Shown here: piece after piece, positions 22,262 to 34,002 of the stretch
Position numbering within the stretch: position 1 is the first letter of the stretch
How the letters are laid out: every line of letters starts with the position of its first letter
Origin: Acholoe squamosa
Taxonomy: Eukaryota > Annelida > Polychaeta > Phyllodocida > Polynoidae
Direction of reading: 5' to 3'
Length of the DNA: 64,000 nt
NCBI GenBank assembly: GCA_949317995.1
Contig: OX439041.1
Span: 9,560,001 to 9,624,000, forward strand
Position numbers and translations under genes: made by a program
Notes under the pieces: generated by a model
Told to the model about the DNA's origin: nothing
Databases searched by the model: none
The model's input: only the letters and a program-made list of their open reading frames with translations

Positions 22262-22756
22262 ATCACACCTCTGTAATGGTCCAGACATCGAACAGTGCTG
22301 CTACCTGAACACCAAAGGAGGAAAATGAGTGAGGTTCCACCATTTTTGTGAAGGTGAGGGCTGCATAGTCACACAGTGAGTGAGAATCATGTTGGCGACA
22401 GTGGTGAGGCTTCACCACACTGAGAGTTGACGACGAGTGGCACACATAATCGTGATGGCCACAGTGGTGGAGATTATCCATTATGAGTGAGAGTTGACTG
22501 TGAGTGACAAAACATGACACAATGAGTGAGGACAATGTTGGCAACAACCGTGAAGAGTCCAGACACTGAGTGAAAGGTGACACGCAGTTGTGGACAGACA
22601 CAAGGTGGGTGAGAAAATTATTGATGACAGTGGTGATGATTGACCAGGCCATGCATGATCACGACGACGCATTTCATCTAGCGACATGGGTGATCACTCA
22701 AAAAGGCCTCACCATGGATCACCAATCATGGCGACAGGTGACGACAATTTGCTAGG
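22262..22756. repeat. Repeat family F, copy 2
   Basis: It is rich in GTGAGTGAG, GTGGCGACA-like and GGTGATCACTC motifs, as in copy 1, with the same irregular spacing. The 129-codon minus-strand frame across it follows from the repeat composition. Confidence 0.5.
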
Positions 22757-23403
22757 CAGTAAGGGGCAATTAGTGGAGGCAAGGTGGCCTAGTACTGACC
22801 TATCTTGTCTAAGTACTCTTTGTTAAATAAGTAGGTGGATAAATAAATTAATGAATAAATAGAATTAATTTGTTTCTCATCAATGAAACATGACAAAAAT
22901 TAGACAACAGAGGGGACGTAATTCTACAGCAGTATGCGTGCAACAAGCACTTGTTGAGTTGTAATAGCAATGTGTGTGTTTTATCTAAATGCATTTATGA
23001 GTGTAGCTAAAATTAGTGAAAATTTATCATTTTTTTAGTAACTAAGCAAATTTGGAGCTCTCCTGACCTCAACAATTGGAATATCGACAAAATACAAAAA
23101 GTATCTCTAGGAAATGACTTCATGATAATTCTCCAATCATCAGATCTGATTATGTTGAATTTTCATCCCATGATGTTGTTCAAACAAATAGAAGCTCGTT
23201 TTTGTTCCATTTTCATTCCATATGCCTAGCAACGCCTTCCAAAATAGAACTTATTTAAATCAGACAGCAACTACAGTCATATTTGTGTTTATCTAACTAT
23301 CTGAGCCTCAGCAGTGCTTTTTTGCTCATAACCCCAGTGCGTTATCCAGCCATAATGCACTCTGAGACCTTTTCTTCGTCTTCAAGAAGCTGCTGGTTTC
23401 AAT
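22757..23403. other. AT-rich spacer, no gene
   Basis: Non-coding sequence in which I see nothing else. Confidence 0.4.
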
Positions 23404-23545
23404 CCGGACATGTTAATAAATTGGAGAAGTATACAATGTCAACTCCTCCATAGGTTTCCTGTTAAAACCGTTTAGGTTCAACGGGGAATCGATCCCCGGC
23501 CGCTGGGGCAGGAGGTGAGCTCGCTGTCCACTATACCAAGCCGAC
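23404..23545 (-). mobile_element. tRNA-derived SINE, left copy
   Basis: On the minus strand the order is GGTCGGCTTGGTATAGTGG (A-box region), GGGGATCGATTCCCC (B box with a strong T stem), then a tail with GTTGACATTGTATACTTC. It matches the inverted copy at 25094-25250 in order and sequence. Confidence 0.65.
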
Positions 23546-24173
23546 CGGTGATACAAAGCAATGTACATCCAGTATTTCAAAATTTTTTCCCACATACCTG
23601 ATGTTTGCAGACCTCGTTAGCATAGATTTCAATGGAAACTGGTGGAGTTATTCACAGGAAAACATTGTTAGATATCCTATATGAACATGCCATGCTAAAT
23701 TCCTCCATTTTCTTCGAAATAAATAAGAATCCATTGATTTTCCACATCGATACGAGTCGGGACCCGCCCCGTCCGGCCATTCCTTGCTCGACACGTGGCT
23801 GACCTAGTTTTTACATCCGGGCACCTACCCGCTTTGTCAACAAGAAGGCAATGGCCGTGTACCGGGCCGTGTGCGTTGGATCGTTATGGAAAATCAATGG
23901 ATTCTTATTTATTTTGAAGAAAATGGAGACTAAATGTATGCGAACACCAACTAGAGATCGTATATTTGGTGCTGCTTGAAGTACAGGACTTGACATGCTT
24001 GGATTCTACCCGAAAAATAGTTGGAAAGACGAGGGTATGACGGGTGGAGTAAAATCAATGGCTACGGTGGATTGGCAAACCGTGCGGATCGCATGCATTT
24101 ACAAAATGTCTTCTCCTGGATTAAATCTTGGGTTATAAGGTAAGAAATTAATACAAAATGGAGAAATATGTTA

Positions 24174-24303
24174 GATAAACGCCTTAATCAAGTTATGATA
24201 GAGCACTTGTGGGTATATGGTTCAATATTCCACTCCCGCTTCGCGGTCGTGGAATATTGAACCATATACCCACGCGTGCTCTATCATAACGTTGATTAAA
24301 CGC
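24174..24303. repeat. Long palindrome P2
   Basis: Arms of about 55 bp, containing ATGATAGAGCAC and GTGGGTATATGG, surround the core TCCCGCTTCGCGGTC. The arms mirror each other almost perfectly and are unrelated to the arms of P1. The cores share CCGCG(A/G)AGCGG. Confidence 0.9.
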
Positions 24304-24317
24304 TAAATATTAAGCTA

Positions 24318-24438
24318 TTAATGTATGTTTAACCTAGGACGAGGTGAGGTTTGCTGGAAATGCTTGCCCAACCGTGCAGCGGGAGGGCGAAAATTTTTCC
24401 AGCTAACCTCACTGAGTCCTAGGTTAAACATATATTAA
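24318..24438. repeat. Long palindrome P3
   Basis: The left arm 24318-24360 (ATGTATGTTTAACCTAGGAC and on) is mirrored by 24394-24438 (GTCCTAGGTTAAACATA). The 33-base loop contains GCAGCGGGAGGGCG. It lies 15 bp from P2, so the two form a double hairpin. Confidence 0.85.
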
Positions 24439-25093
24439 TGCGTTTATCACACTTATTCCTCTATTTTGTATCAATTTCTTACCTTATAACCCCATTATAA
24501 ATCCAGGAGAAGACATTTTGTAAGGCTGAGCGATACAAAAATAATCCTTGCCATGTTGTCAGCGGAAGTCATCCTGTGCTTTCTTGTCCATATTGCCGGG
24601 CCGCTTTGTCGCAGGGCCCCGGCATGTGGATAATCAATTTCTTACATTGAAATGTAATGATATTAACCTTTTAACCTATCTATTCTATACTACATGGTGC
24701 CGAGGATTATTCTCGCCATGTTTCAATGCCATTCTGGGCTATATAGAGGCCAAAGGCCAACAGATTCATTATAAATCGAAGCGAAAACCAAGCCGGGCTG
24801 TGTTGATACTCTGAAAGTAGACCGGATATCGGTGCGTGACACACTTATGGGTCAAAGGTCAGCAAGCCGCAATGGCAGGTGCCGAGATGTATCGCTATTG
24901 AAAATCATTGGATTCTTATTTATTTCAAACAATATGGAGAATTTAGGCATGGCATGTTCATTTAGGATATCTAAGGATGTTTCCTGTTGCTAATTCCACC
25001 TGCCACCATTGGATTCTATGCTAACGAGGTGTGCAAACATCAGGTATGTCAGACAACTTATTCAAATCCTTCATATACATTGGCTTCTAGTAC

Positions 25094-25250
25094 CGTTCGG
25101 GTTGGTGTAGTGGATAGCGAGTCTGTCTATTGCCACATCGGCCGGGGAACGATTCCCATAGAGCCCTTTTTAGTGGAAATGTATGGTGAGGTTGACTTTG
25201 TATACTTCTCCCAGATTCACACCAACATGGTCTTAGAAAAAAATAAAAGC
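25094..25250 (+). mobile_element. tRNA-derived SINE, right copy
   Basis: It has GGTTGGTGTAGTGGATAGCG (A-box region) and GGGGAACGATTCCC (B box), then the tail with GTATACTTCTCCCAG. It is the inverted partner of 23404-23545 and closes the foldback. Confidence 0.65.
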
Positions 25251-25449
25251 TCTCAGAGTGCGGTTAAACCCCGATAACGGAACGGGGTTATGACCGAAAA
25301 GGCACTGTAGAGGCCAGAATTGTGAGATAACACATTATAATTTCATTATACCTGAGACAAATAATGCACTAAAGTGTATTCAGCTGAATTACCTTGGACC
25401 CTACCTTGAAGGTTTAAATAGTCAAAGACCAGCTCGGACACACGCCTTA

Positions 25450-25637
25450 TAGTTTATTATACTGACTGACTTCTCCCAACTAGGTATACCTACTCAAATC
25501 CCCCTTTTTTAGCACCATACTTGAATGACCACTTGTGAGCAACAAAAGGGACAAGTTATAGCTACATGAAAAGAAAGGACTGGAAACAAGGGCATTTTTA
25601 GCCAGCTCTTCCTTTTACTATAGGAGCAACACCCTCT
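25450..25637 (-). mobile_element. MITE family C, truncated inverted copy
   Basis: It runs from TAGTTTATTATACTGACTGAC to CTATAGGAGCAACACCCTC and mirrors the first half of the intact copy at 48995-49356. The other half is missing. Confidence 0.75.
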
Positions 25638-25678
25638 TGACGTCCATACATCTCCACACACCTCAAAACTGTATGCTA

Positions 25679-26270
25679 CACTGTAAAGAAAATGTCTTAG
25701 AAAGAACAGTGAAATCCTTGTCGCAAAGTTACCTGAGATCCATCGTTATTCGTTATTTTCCCAGAGATTCCTTCGCTCAAAGCCTCTCAGTTTCGAAACT
25801 TTAAATCGTCATTTTGAGGACCTAAGTAGTCAGAATGACAATACTGACAATATAGAGTCGTCATACTGTGCCTAAAGGGGTGCATCCACTGCTGACGGAT
25901 GGACCATCCGTCGGTTTCATCCGTCATATTTATCATTGCTTTCTATGGAAAAAATGACAGATGAAGGGAGACGGATGGTCCATCGGTCGCAGTAGATGCA
26001 GCCCTATAGGTAGTCAGATTAAAGATTTAAAGTCGTCATTTTGACCACCTAAGATAGTTGTTTTAGGTATCGTCAACTTGAGGACCTAAAGTCGTCACGA
26101 CTGACTAGTTTTGGAACCGCCAGGTTTTGAGTGTTGTACTACTATACTCTCACCCACAGTAGCTTCCTGTAAAAGCTACACTGGTTGGCAGCAATAGAAT
26201 TACGGTGCTTCACTGTTTAGTTTCAATACAAAGATCGCTTGTAGATTCAACAGTTATTTTTTTACAGTAC
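25679..26270 (-). mobile_element. MITE family D, inverted copy split by insertions
   Basis: One part (25679-25765, with CAAAGTTACCTGAGATCC) and another (26160-26270, with GGTGCTTCACTGTTTAG and ending TTTACAGT) are the two halves of a minus-strand family D copy. About 395 bp of other repeat DNA lies between them, including the hairpin MITE at 25877. Confidence 0.6.
25877..26004. mobile_element. Hairpin MITE of 128 bp
   Basis: The left half GGGTGCATCCACTGCTGACGG, then ATGGACCATCCG, is mirrored by CGGATGGTCCATC, then GCAGTAGATGCAGCCC, with a loop of about 25 bases. The arms are about 50 bp. It appears inserted within a repeat that has GTCGTCATTTTGA motifs on both sides. Confidence 0.8.
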
Positions 26271-26606
26271 ATGTATGTGATGTCTGCTTATCAATGCCGA
26301 CTAGAAATATTCATCTTTTACGTGTAGCCTTTTGCTTGTATATGAGTAAATTCCTCGGCCAATTCCTCTTTGGAGTTACTCGGCAGGGCCTCTGCTCCCA
26401 GACCCCACCCCTACTATTATATCTAAACCATCCAAGTGCAGTAAATTGCTATAATGCACCATGTGTACTGTTCTATTGGTCATCATGATGCATTTATGGA
26501 GTCCTAGTGAGTCTACCTAACTTGACTGCATTGGTACATTATGCCCACCCTTAGGAGGTGCATCATACCGGTTGGCATGATGCATCAATACAGCCTGGGC
26601 TGCCTT
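26271..26606. other. No gene seen
   Basis: Short non-coding stretch; ACCCCACCCCTACTATTATAT near 26400 is unremarkable. Confidence 0.4.
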
Positions 26607-26922
26607 AGGGAGTGGTCAATATTTATCAACAGGGGGGGGGTGGTGGGTTTGAGGGGGGGCGTAAAATTTTCACACCCCTCCCGAGGGGGGGCTAAAAAAA
26701 AATTTGACCCCTCTTGAGGGGGGCGCTAAAAAAATTCACCCTCTTTTTAGCCAAAAAGCCAGCGCGCTACTATAGATCAAAGAGGGGCGCGAAAACTCTC
26801 CGCGCCTCTGGCGCGGGGGGACGCAAAAATTTTTGACTGCCTTCGTGGGGGGGGCGTAAAAATTTCCGCGCGTCCGTGCGAAAACCCACCACCCCCCCAT
26901 TGATAAATAATGACCACTCCCT
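26607..26922. mobile_element. Harbinger-like MITE with TTA target duplication
   Basis: The left end GGGAGTGGTCAATATTTATC is mirrored by TGATAAATAATGACCACTCCC, and both sides are flanked by TTA. A 3-bp TTA duplication is typical of PIF/Harbinger. The interior alternates G-rich and C-rich runs with AAAAATTT and GCGCGAAAA blocks. Relatives are at 34003-34225 and, as fragments, near 18884 and 18976. Confidence 0.75.
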
Positions 26923-27329
26923 TAGTGCATGATACTGGCTTCTCAGAAGGGTATCGTATACTGGCATTATTTCATCTTGCAGAGAAATGGGCTATATGCC
27001 CTTCGCATCTGCCATGGGGTTAATGGGGCATTTAACTCAATCTTAAATAATTAACAGTGCCAGGTTTAAATTAAGGACTGGGGTAGATAACTATTGAAAA
27101 CTATGAATGCTGGGATGTTGAAATGGGTCACAAAGGTATACTGCATTAACTCAACTTGTGGTATTCAAAGTGTTACAAATGGCGTCGTGTGACGTCACGT
27201 ATTTTGCTGGTAGCGGCAAGTGTCGTGTTTTTGGAGGGGCACATGGTTCAGGTAAAGTTTCCATGCCTTCTGCTCCCCGCTACTCAACAGTAATCCTCAA
27301 ACCTTTAGGGGTTGCTGATGCAGGAGAGC
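26923..27329. other. Spacer with one TGACGTCA site
   Basis: No gene is supported. The perfect octamer lies at 27190-27197 within GTGTGACGTCACG. Confidence 0.4.
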
Positions 27330-28660
27330 ATCATGCCCATTGATCGTCATGACACAAGGATACAGCTGCGGTGAGTATTCATGCATCATGCCGACCCATG
27401 ATGACCACGATGCTTGGATGAAGTGCCAGTGAGCGAGCAGTCTTGCCAGCACTTTGTTGATGCATCATGCTGACCATTGGATCCTTTTAGCCCTTGAAGA
27501 TCTGCTGATGCAGGAGCGCATCATGCCCATTGGTCGTCATGATGCACCAATGAAGTGCTGGTAAATCTGCACGCCAGCACTTCATTGGTGCATCATAGAA
27601 AACCCCTGGGAGTGTGTCAACCCCATAGGGTCGGTATGATCCATGAATGAATCATGACGACCAATTTGCATAATGCACCACTAATTTTGGTAAGACCATC
27701 CTGGAAAGTGGTGACAATGCCCTCATACACTGCTGGCTATTGTGCTTGCTAGCATCTTCTGATCATCATGAGGCCTGCTCATGACTGCCAATAACGTGCT
27801 GGTAAGCACACTCACCAGCACTTCATTGGTGCATCATGCCGACCAAAGCACATGATACACTCCTACATCAGCGGCCCTTAGGGTTAAGTTGATCTGTCCC
27901 GGGGGGGGGGCGGGGATAAGCTAAATCTCATAGTTTTACGTCAACTTTAGTTATTGCTGGGTCGCTGCTGCCTGATGCCCATCAGTCGGCATGATGCACC
28001 AATGAAGTGCTGGCGAGACTGCTCCAGGAGTGCATCAACCCTTTAGGGTTGGCATGATGCATAAATGCATCCCTGGCGAGTTACTCTCCAGGTCTGCATT
28101 TATACATCATGTCCACCAATGGATTTGATGCATCAGCATCCCCCCCACCACACCTGTGGGTTGTCTTACCTCCAGTCGGTAACCTACAGGAGGAGGTCTA
28201 CCCTAGGTCTACCTGCTCCCAATTGTTTGCACCTTGACTGCCAGACACACCTTTGCTTTCAGTGCTATATGTAATGCCCCTTTTTACATTCTAAGTGGAA
28301 TGATAGTATTTCTAGTAATATCGCTTGCCCTCGTTTTCTGATTCTTGCTAGCCAACAGATAAATGCAAACACTATTGGCCCTATATCAAAGCTACCAGGA
28401 GGGCATTTCTTAACCTCCATAATGCATTAATGCATCATGCCCATTGGCCATCATGATGCATGAATGTAGCCCTGGCGAGTAACTCACCAGGGCTACATTC
28501 ATGCATCATGATGACCCTACGGTATTGATACACATACTCACAGAGGGTCGGCATGATGCTCCTATGAAGTGCTGGTGAGCAGTCTTGCCAGCTCTTCATT
28601 GGTGCATCATGACAACCGATGGGCATGATGCACTCCTGCATCAGCAGCCTTTAAAAGGAT
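27330..28660. repeat. Cluster of GCATCATG hairpin repeats (family H)
   Basis: Several units fold back on themselves, for example GATGCACCAATGAAGTGCTGG with its mirror CCAGCACTTCATTGGTGCATC (27541-27597), and CATGAATGTAGCCCTGG with its mirror (28452-28507). Unit ends read GCATCAGCGGCCC then TTAGGGTTAA (about 27870) and GCATCAGCAGCC then TTTAAAAGGATTAA (about 28638). Non-coding. The 16-bp array at 8571 carries the same motifs and end. Confidence 0.85.
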
Positions 28661-29123
28661 TAAGCATATTTGCATATTTAAGGAACATTAAGCATCTTTA
28701 CACTGCTTAAACCTGAAAGTTCATGCAGTGCATGTTCACATAACACAGTTCTATCTATACCTACATAGAGCTGTCGTAGCTCTGACAGTCATATCAGTCC
28801 CTAATGTAGGGCTGGAACCGTAATGGCACTATATCAAGAATGCGTACCACACACGAACCACTATGATTTGAGGTGTTGGGATCACACGGATATGTTGAGA
28901 AATCCTAACATTTTCTTCTGACTGTTTTTCTTTCTTCTCTCCAATACATCAAAAGATGCCTGTGATCTACGACCCCCTGTGGCCCTTACAGTGGAGGGGT
29001 GGATAAGTCTAAGTCGTGGTGTTCCTCCTTTGTCTTGTTATGAGTAAGACTGGCACCTCCGAACTCCAGGGTATTAACCTTTGTACGTTGAGACTGTGTG
29101 TGTGTGTGGGGGGGGGTGGATGT

Positions 29124-29335
29124 TACCCTGTAAACGAGTGTCATCAAAATAATGCCGAAATCCTTGTCTCAAAGTTGCCAGAAATCCAACATTATTTCCA
29201 TGGAGATTCCTTGTACCACTGTACTGCCATCTGGGGCTTCATTGTAGAAACTACACTGCTCTTCTGCAATACGGTTATAAATGATGGTTCACTGTTCGAT
29301 TTGCAAGGATCCCTGGAAGATTCAGCACATACTTG
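29124..29335 (-). mobile_element. MITE family D, inverted copy
   Basis: CCCTGTAAA, CTCAAAGTTGCCAGAAATCC, CTGGGGCTTC and GTAGAAACTACACTG follow the minus-strand order of family D. The 140-codon plus-strand frame at 29016-29438 overlaps it and is not considered a gene. Confidence 0.55.
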
Positions 29336-29705
29336 CCTGGAGGGTGTTTCTGAAATGAGTCAAGGCAAATGTTGCCACAAAGCGGTAAGATTCCCTGTAT
29401 TTGGGAACAGGAAATTTATGCCATTTCCTTTATTATAAGGCATAGATATGAAGTGGCAGGTATTTAGTATAAACCGAAAAAATGGGTTCTTCAAAGTGAG
29501 TAGCATTAAATAAACAAGGCAAAACCTGTCTGATCAAACCTGTCAGAGCTGGCACAAACTCTTCATGTGGACAACTTATAAATGTGCCTAGGTTGACAAC
29601 ATCATGGCCTGTCAGTAAGGGGCGTCAAGAAGAGCCTTGCGCCTTTGCCATCTAAAGTTGATAAGCTGAAGATTGCATGCCAGGGCTGACAAGTTAAATC
29701 TGACA

Positions 29706-29930
29706 CACTGTTATAAATAACTGTTGAATCTACAACATATTCTTTTAAAACCGAAGAGTGAACTACCGTAATTGTATAGGGACCAAATGTAGTATTTACA
29801 AGAAGCCCCAGGTGTCAGTATGGTGGTACAAGTAATCTCTGTGAAAATAATGACATCTCTGTTAAAATTTATAATGGCAACTTTAGGACGAGTTATCCAT
29901 CGTTATTTTGATGACATATATTTTACAGTG
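29706..29930 (+). mobile_element. MITE family D, copy 3
   Basis: From CACTGTTATAAATAACTGTTG to TTTTACAGTG, with TTTACAAGAAGCCCCAGGTG inside. Both ends are recognisable. Confidence 0.75.
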
Positions 29931-29989
29931 CAGGTTTTGACTTGCTTATTTTTGGCTTGTTTATTTTACCCTTTTTTTGTTCAACTAAA

Positions 29990-32439
29990 GGGCCTATTCC
30001 ACGTCAGGCAAAGTTTCAGTCAGGCACCAAAAGTCAATAAAAAAGTCAAATAACTGTCCTCTATCTTTGACTTTTGACTGAAAAAGTTAACTTTTTCCAT
30101 GGAAAGTTAACTTTTTCAGTCAAAAGTTGGCTTTTTCAGTCAGCCTGATCAGCTTACTTTTGACTGACGGACAAACCCAATTCCACTACAGGCAAGTCAG
30201 CAGAATCTGGCTGAAAAAGTTTTTCAGGCAACTTTCTTACTTTTCTTTTAAATATCTGCCTGACAAGAAATATCAAATTTTTTTGATATTTTGAAAAGTT
30301 AACTTTTTCAGTCAAGGTCTATGGGGAAATACCACCAGGACTTAGAAAATCTCTGCACTTCAAAACTTTGAAATGCTGTATCTCAAAAACCGGTACAGCT
30401 AACATAGCAAAATTTCGCATGCACACTAATCACCATGGTAGGTGTCTGCACATCAAATTTGGGTTGATCAAAACATTTTGATTTTTGGGCATGTAGTTGG
30501 ATAGTCCCATTTGAGATCTTTGAAACTGAAAGAATTACCAAAAATGTGTAGTTGGACAGTTTTCGAGAATTGTACAGTTGGACAGTCCTGTTTCAGAAAA
30601 AAATATTGAAAATAGCTATCACCACTGATTACTGCTTGGAAAGAGTTCATCTGTTGTGAACAAATCTCCTGGTTGTCATGTAACATTTCGCATCTAGACT
30701 CTATAACAATATCAATCATTGTACAAATCTGTGCCACTGGAAGCAAGACTCTATCAAGTCTACAGTGTTAAAGATGTCTTTTTCAAATATCAGTGGAGAG
30801 CTACAGTACCTCCCATCCTTGCCCCCACCCTGACATCACATATTGGCAACGTTGGTCTAACATCTAGCCAACCACTTAAGTGCCAGAATTTGATGACATT
30901 GGTACAACATCATAATAGCTTAATTGGTCCAATGGTGGTTTAAAAACTTATTTTTTCCACCTTAAAGGTGATCACATCTATTCAGAAATATGGCTGGCAA
31001 GAATCATTTTTATAGACACAGCCATGTCTTCATTTCCACTTTACCTCTGCTTAATTTGTGAAGGAGTGATATTGTAGTGGCAAGCGCTAGGTTTGCCATG
31101 GGACTCGGCAGGGCAGGCTGGTTCAGTCCAAGACCATGAAGGCCTGCGGCTAGTACCATAAAGTCTCTCGTATAAGTCAGATCCCTCATATAATCCCCAA
31201 CTTTGGGAGATGGTATAACTCTCATCCAAGGCTTGGAAAGTGAAGGTTTTATACTGTTCTATAAGATTAAATAGCCCCCTATAAGCCGCACCCCCACTTT
31301 GGGCTGATCCTATAAGCCTCATTTTGATTTGGGTTCTGGTATAAGCCGCGGCTTTTATGAGAGAATTTACAGTATATAATGTGCTGCGAGACTGCTGCCC
31401 CCTCAGTCAACACTCAGGCTCAGTTTGGTGCAGACAAGAAGAGCCTCCCTAGCAGAGTCAGCTCTAGGAACGATGTGGGCATTTGATGTTATATTCCCTT
31501 ATGCTGCCATAAGACTATTTACTGTACTTGAAAGAAGTTATAATGTACGGGTGACAGTTTCCCTTACATTATATCTCTGTGTCTGGTCTTGTGTCCAAAC
31601 AAGTCATTACAATATATTGTCCTTCCATTACAAAGACCTTATCTATCTTTAATTACCTGAAAAATTGTGTCCTCTTGTACATGTATCAATTCTATTTTTA
31701 TCATTTACAAAATATCTTTGACTTAAGCATGATATACTCTGTAAATATAATTATTCTGACATTTTGATTGTAAATAGCACACAAGAGCGCTGCCAACATT
31801 GGTACAACATCAATTATGTGACATTGCCCTGACGTCAGCAGATCACAGGGCATATCATTTACGTTGGCACAACATTGATTTGCTAACATTGGTATGATGT
31901 CAGAACATTTCCCATGGTGGTGCTAACCATTGCCGATGTTGGGCCAACATATCTTTGCTAGCTAGGTTTCTAGGGAAATGTATCTGGTTACATCTTTAAA
32001 TTTGCCAATTCCTAAGTTCCCTTGTTTGGTAATTATTTGAGCTGATGAATGCACAGATTAGTGCATAATCATGACTTTAATAATGATGAGCTAGATAACA
32101 AAATCCAAAACCTAAAGACTAGTCCTCTTCTCAAAAATACAGCCTATAAGTATGAATGAAAGAGTAGGTCATAATAAGATGTTACTGACTTCTGTAAGGC
32201 GGAGACACTTTACTTTTTAGGCAAGGACACCTACTCTTGAAAAGTGAAGGTAAAGTTCAAGACATGTGACTGAGAAAGTTGACTTTGACAGAAAAAGTCA
32301 GGATTTTTGACTGAAAAAGTTTACTTTTGCCTGAAAAAGTTAACTTTCCCTGGTGGAATCAGGTTTGACTTTTTCAGGCAAAAGTTAGGTGCCTGATGGG
32401 CTTGCCTGACTGAAACTTTGCCTGACATGGAATCACCCC
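29990..32439. mobile_element. Foldback element with GTCAGGCAAAGTTTCAGTC ends
   Basis: The left end 29990-30026 is the near-exact reverse complement of 32403-32439 (ATTCCACGTCAGGCAAAG against CTTTGCCTGACATGGAAT). Subterminal DNA on both sides repeats GACTGAAAAAGTTAACTTTT-type motifs in both orientations. The 2 kb interior holds unrelated repeats, such as TTGGTACAACATC units (about 30898 and 31800) and a diverged CGTATAAG/TATAAGCCGC MITE (about 31166-31372). No transposase is seen. Confidence 0.75.
30072..30125. repeat. 54-bp near-perfect palindrome in the foldback arm
   Basis: The sequence is symmetric about CCATGG, with arms built of TTTTGACTGAAAAAGTTAAC and its mirror. A two-base difference in T/A run length is the only asymmetry. 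Confidence 0.9.
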
Positions 32440-33307
32440 TTATAACACCAAATAATACACATCATAAAGCACACATGGCTGTCTTAGACATAGTGATCGA
32501 TCAAAGATGCCCAAGGCTCACTTCCATGATTCAAACAGCATTTCATTTAGGGGGCAAACACCTGAATCTCGTTCTTCTGCTGGCAGTTTGGAAGCTATGA
32601 TTGATTTAGGTCCCTCCTCACAACTAACCCATCCATCAGCGCCGCCCTCGGCCGAAATTCACACTAACCTGTCAGTAAAACTCTGCTGGTTGCTGGCAGG
32701 AGGTAAGCAGTTAGCAAATATGAGATTTAGAGAACAACTAGTGGGGCTCTTCCTGTTTTTTTCCCACATTATAGGCACATGATAAGGATTGGCACAGAAA
32801 ATCATAAATTTCAGATCTGGAGGTTAATTCAGAAGACACTACCATCAGTACCCGACCGATGGTAGGGATTTTCTGCCCTATCGCTTTTAGTGGTGGTAAG
32901 GTATGACTGCCTTGCTTTAACACAGCCAACCCTTTGTATTGTCTAGTGGTAACCTGAGCCCTGCATACACTATCACAAGCAGAACATACTGTGCACAGTG
33001 GCAAGAGGGCCAAAATAAATGAATAACTGTGGAAACACTCCTTTTCACAACAGGGATTACACAGGTGTCCCCCTTCCCTATATGAGCTATTAAGAGAGAG
33101 AAGGGAAGCATGATGTTACAGTGCACTTAACGCATGAGTAAAGTCCTCCCTCCCCTATATATCTATACAGCAGGCACATTCACTCTTGAGAGGAGGAGTG
33201 TTTCCTATAGGTGCTCTTGTACTTAGGACATATGTATAGAAAATGGCATCAAAATCAGTAAAATAAGGTTCCTATCATGGTAATCTTGGAGATATTCTGT
33301 GGGAAAA
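32440..33307. other. No gene seen
   Basis: Overlapping frames on both strands have no recognisable domain. No array or clear element. Confidence 0.4.
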
Positions 33308-33545
33308 CCCTTTAAAGGTTGCTGGTGCATTAATGCATCATGCCCATTGGTCGTCATGATGCTTGAATGCAGCCCTGGTGAGTTACTCACCAGGGCTACA
33401 TTCATGCATCATGCCGACCCTACGGGGTTGATACAGAAACTCCCTGAGGGTCGAAATGATGCACCGCTGAAGTGATGGCAAGCAGACTCGCCAGCACTCC
33501 ATGGGTGCATCATGATGACCAATGGAGTGGCCTTTAATCGGATTA
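33308..33545. repeat. Family H hairpin repeat, distal copy
   Basis: It contains GCATCATGCCCATTGGTCGTC, a hairpin with arms GCAGCCCTGGTGAG/CTCACCAGGGCT (about 33370-33396), and an end GGCCTTTAATCGGATTAAGG like the ends at 9400 and 28640. Confidence 0.8.
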
Positions 33546-33670
33546 AGGCCCAGGGTTGTTTCGAAGGGTGGGGCTGGTCTATACAGGCAGCAGAAGTAGA
33601 GCTATATGTAGGGCCAGGTTGTAAACAAAACTCTGTTATTAGTATATACACACTGAAGGGGCTATATATT

Positions 33671-33674
<4 letters not shown>

Positions 33675-33723
<49 letters not shown>
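33675..33723. repeat. (TA)n microsatellite
   Basis: A pure TA run. Confidence 0.97.
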
Positions 33724-33726
<3 letters not shown>

Positions 33727-34002
33727 ACTCAAGTGTCTCTTCTAACTGAGAGTAACCGTAATGGCTCGTTTTAATGCCAGGTATCGGGATAAGTGGCGCT
33801 AGTGGCATGTAAAAGCGGTTTTGAATGGTTTTTGAATGAGTGCAAGTCTTAAATAGGCGCTGGGGCACAAAGTTGAAAAAATGCACGTTAATCTATGTAT
33901 TGAGTGCCATTGATTGGTTGGTAATGAAATCCATGACTGATGATCTAATTCAATAGGCCACAATGATTGCAAGGATGCTACAATGTCTATCTTTAGGGAG
34001 TG

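Larger units (their letters stand above)
23404..25255. mobile_element. Large foldback: inverted tRNA-like SINEs enclosing nested palindromes
   Basis: The outermost parts are facing copies of a tRNA-like SINE (23404-23545 minus and 25094-25250 plus). Inside them are further mirrored blocks (CTCGTTAGCATAGA near 23615 against TCTATGCTAACGAGG near 25015; AAATAAATAAGAATCCATTG near 23719 against CATTGGATTCTTATTTATTT near 24908). Next comes an inner mirrored pair (24110-24180 and 24439-24525) and, at the centre, two separate palindromes. No transposase frame is seen. Confidence 0.8.

Noticed and set aside
29016-29438. 140-codon plus-strand frame
   Set aside because: It overlaps an inverted family D MITE and shows no domain or conserved motif.
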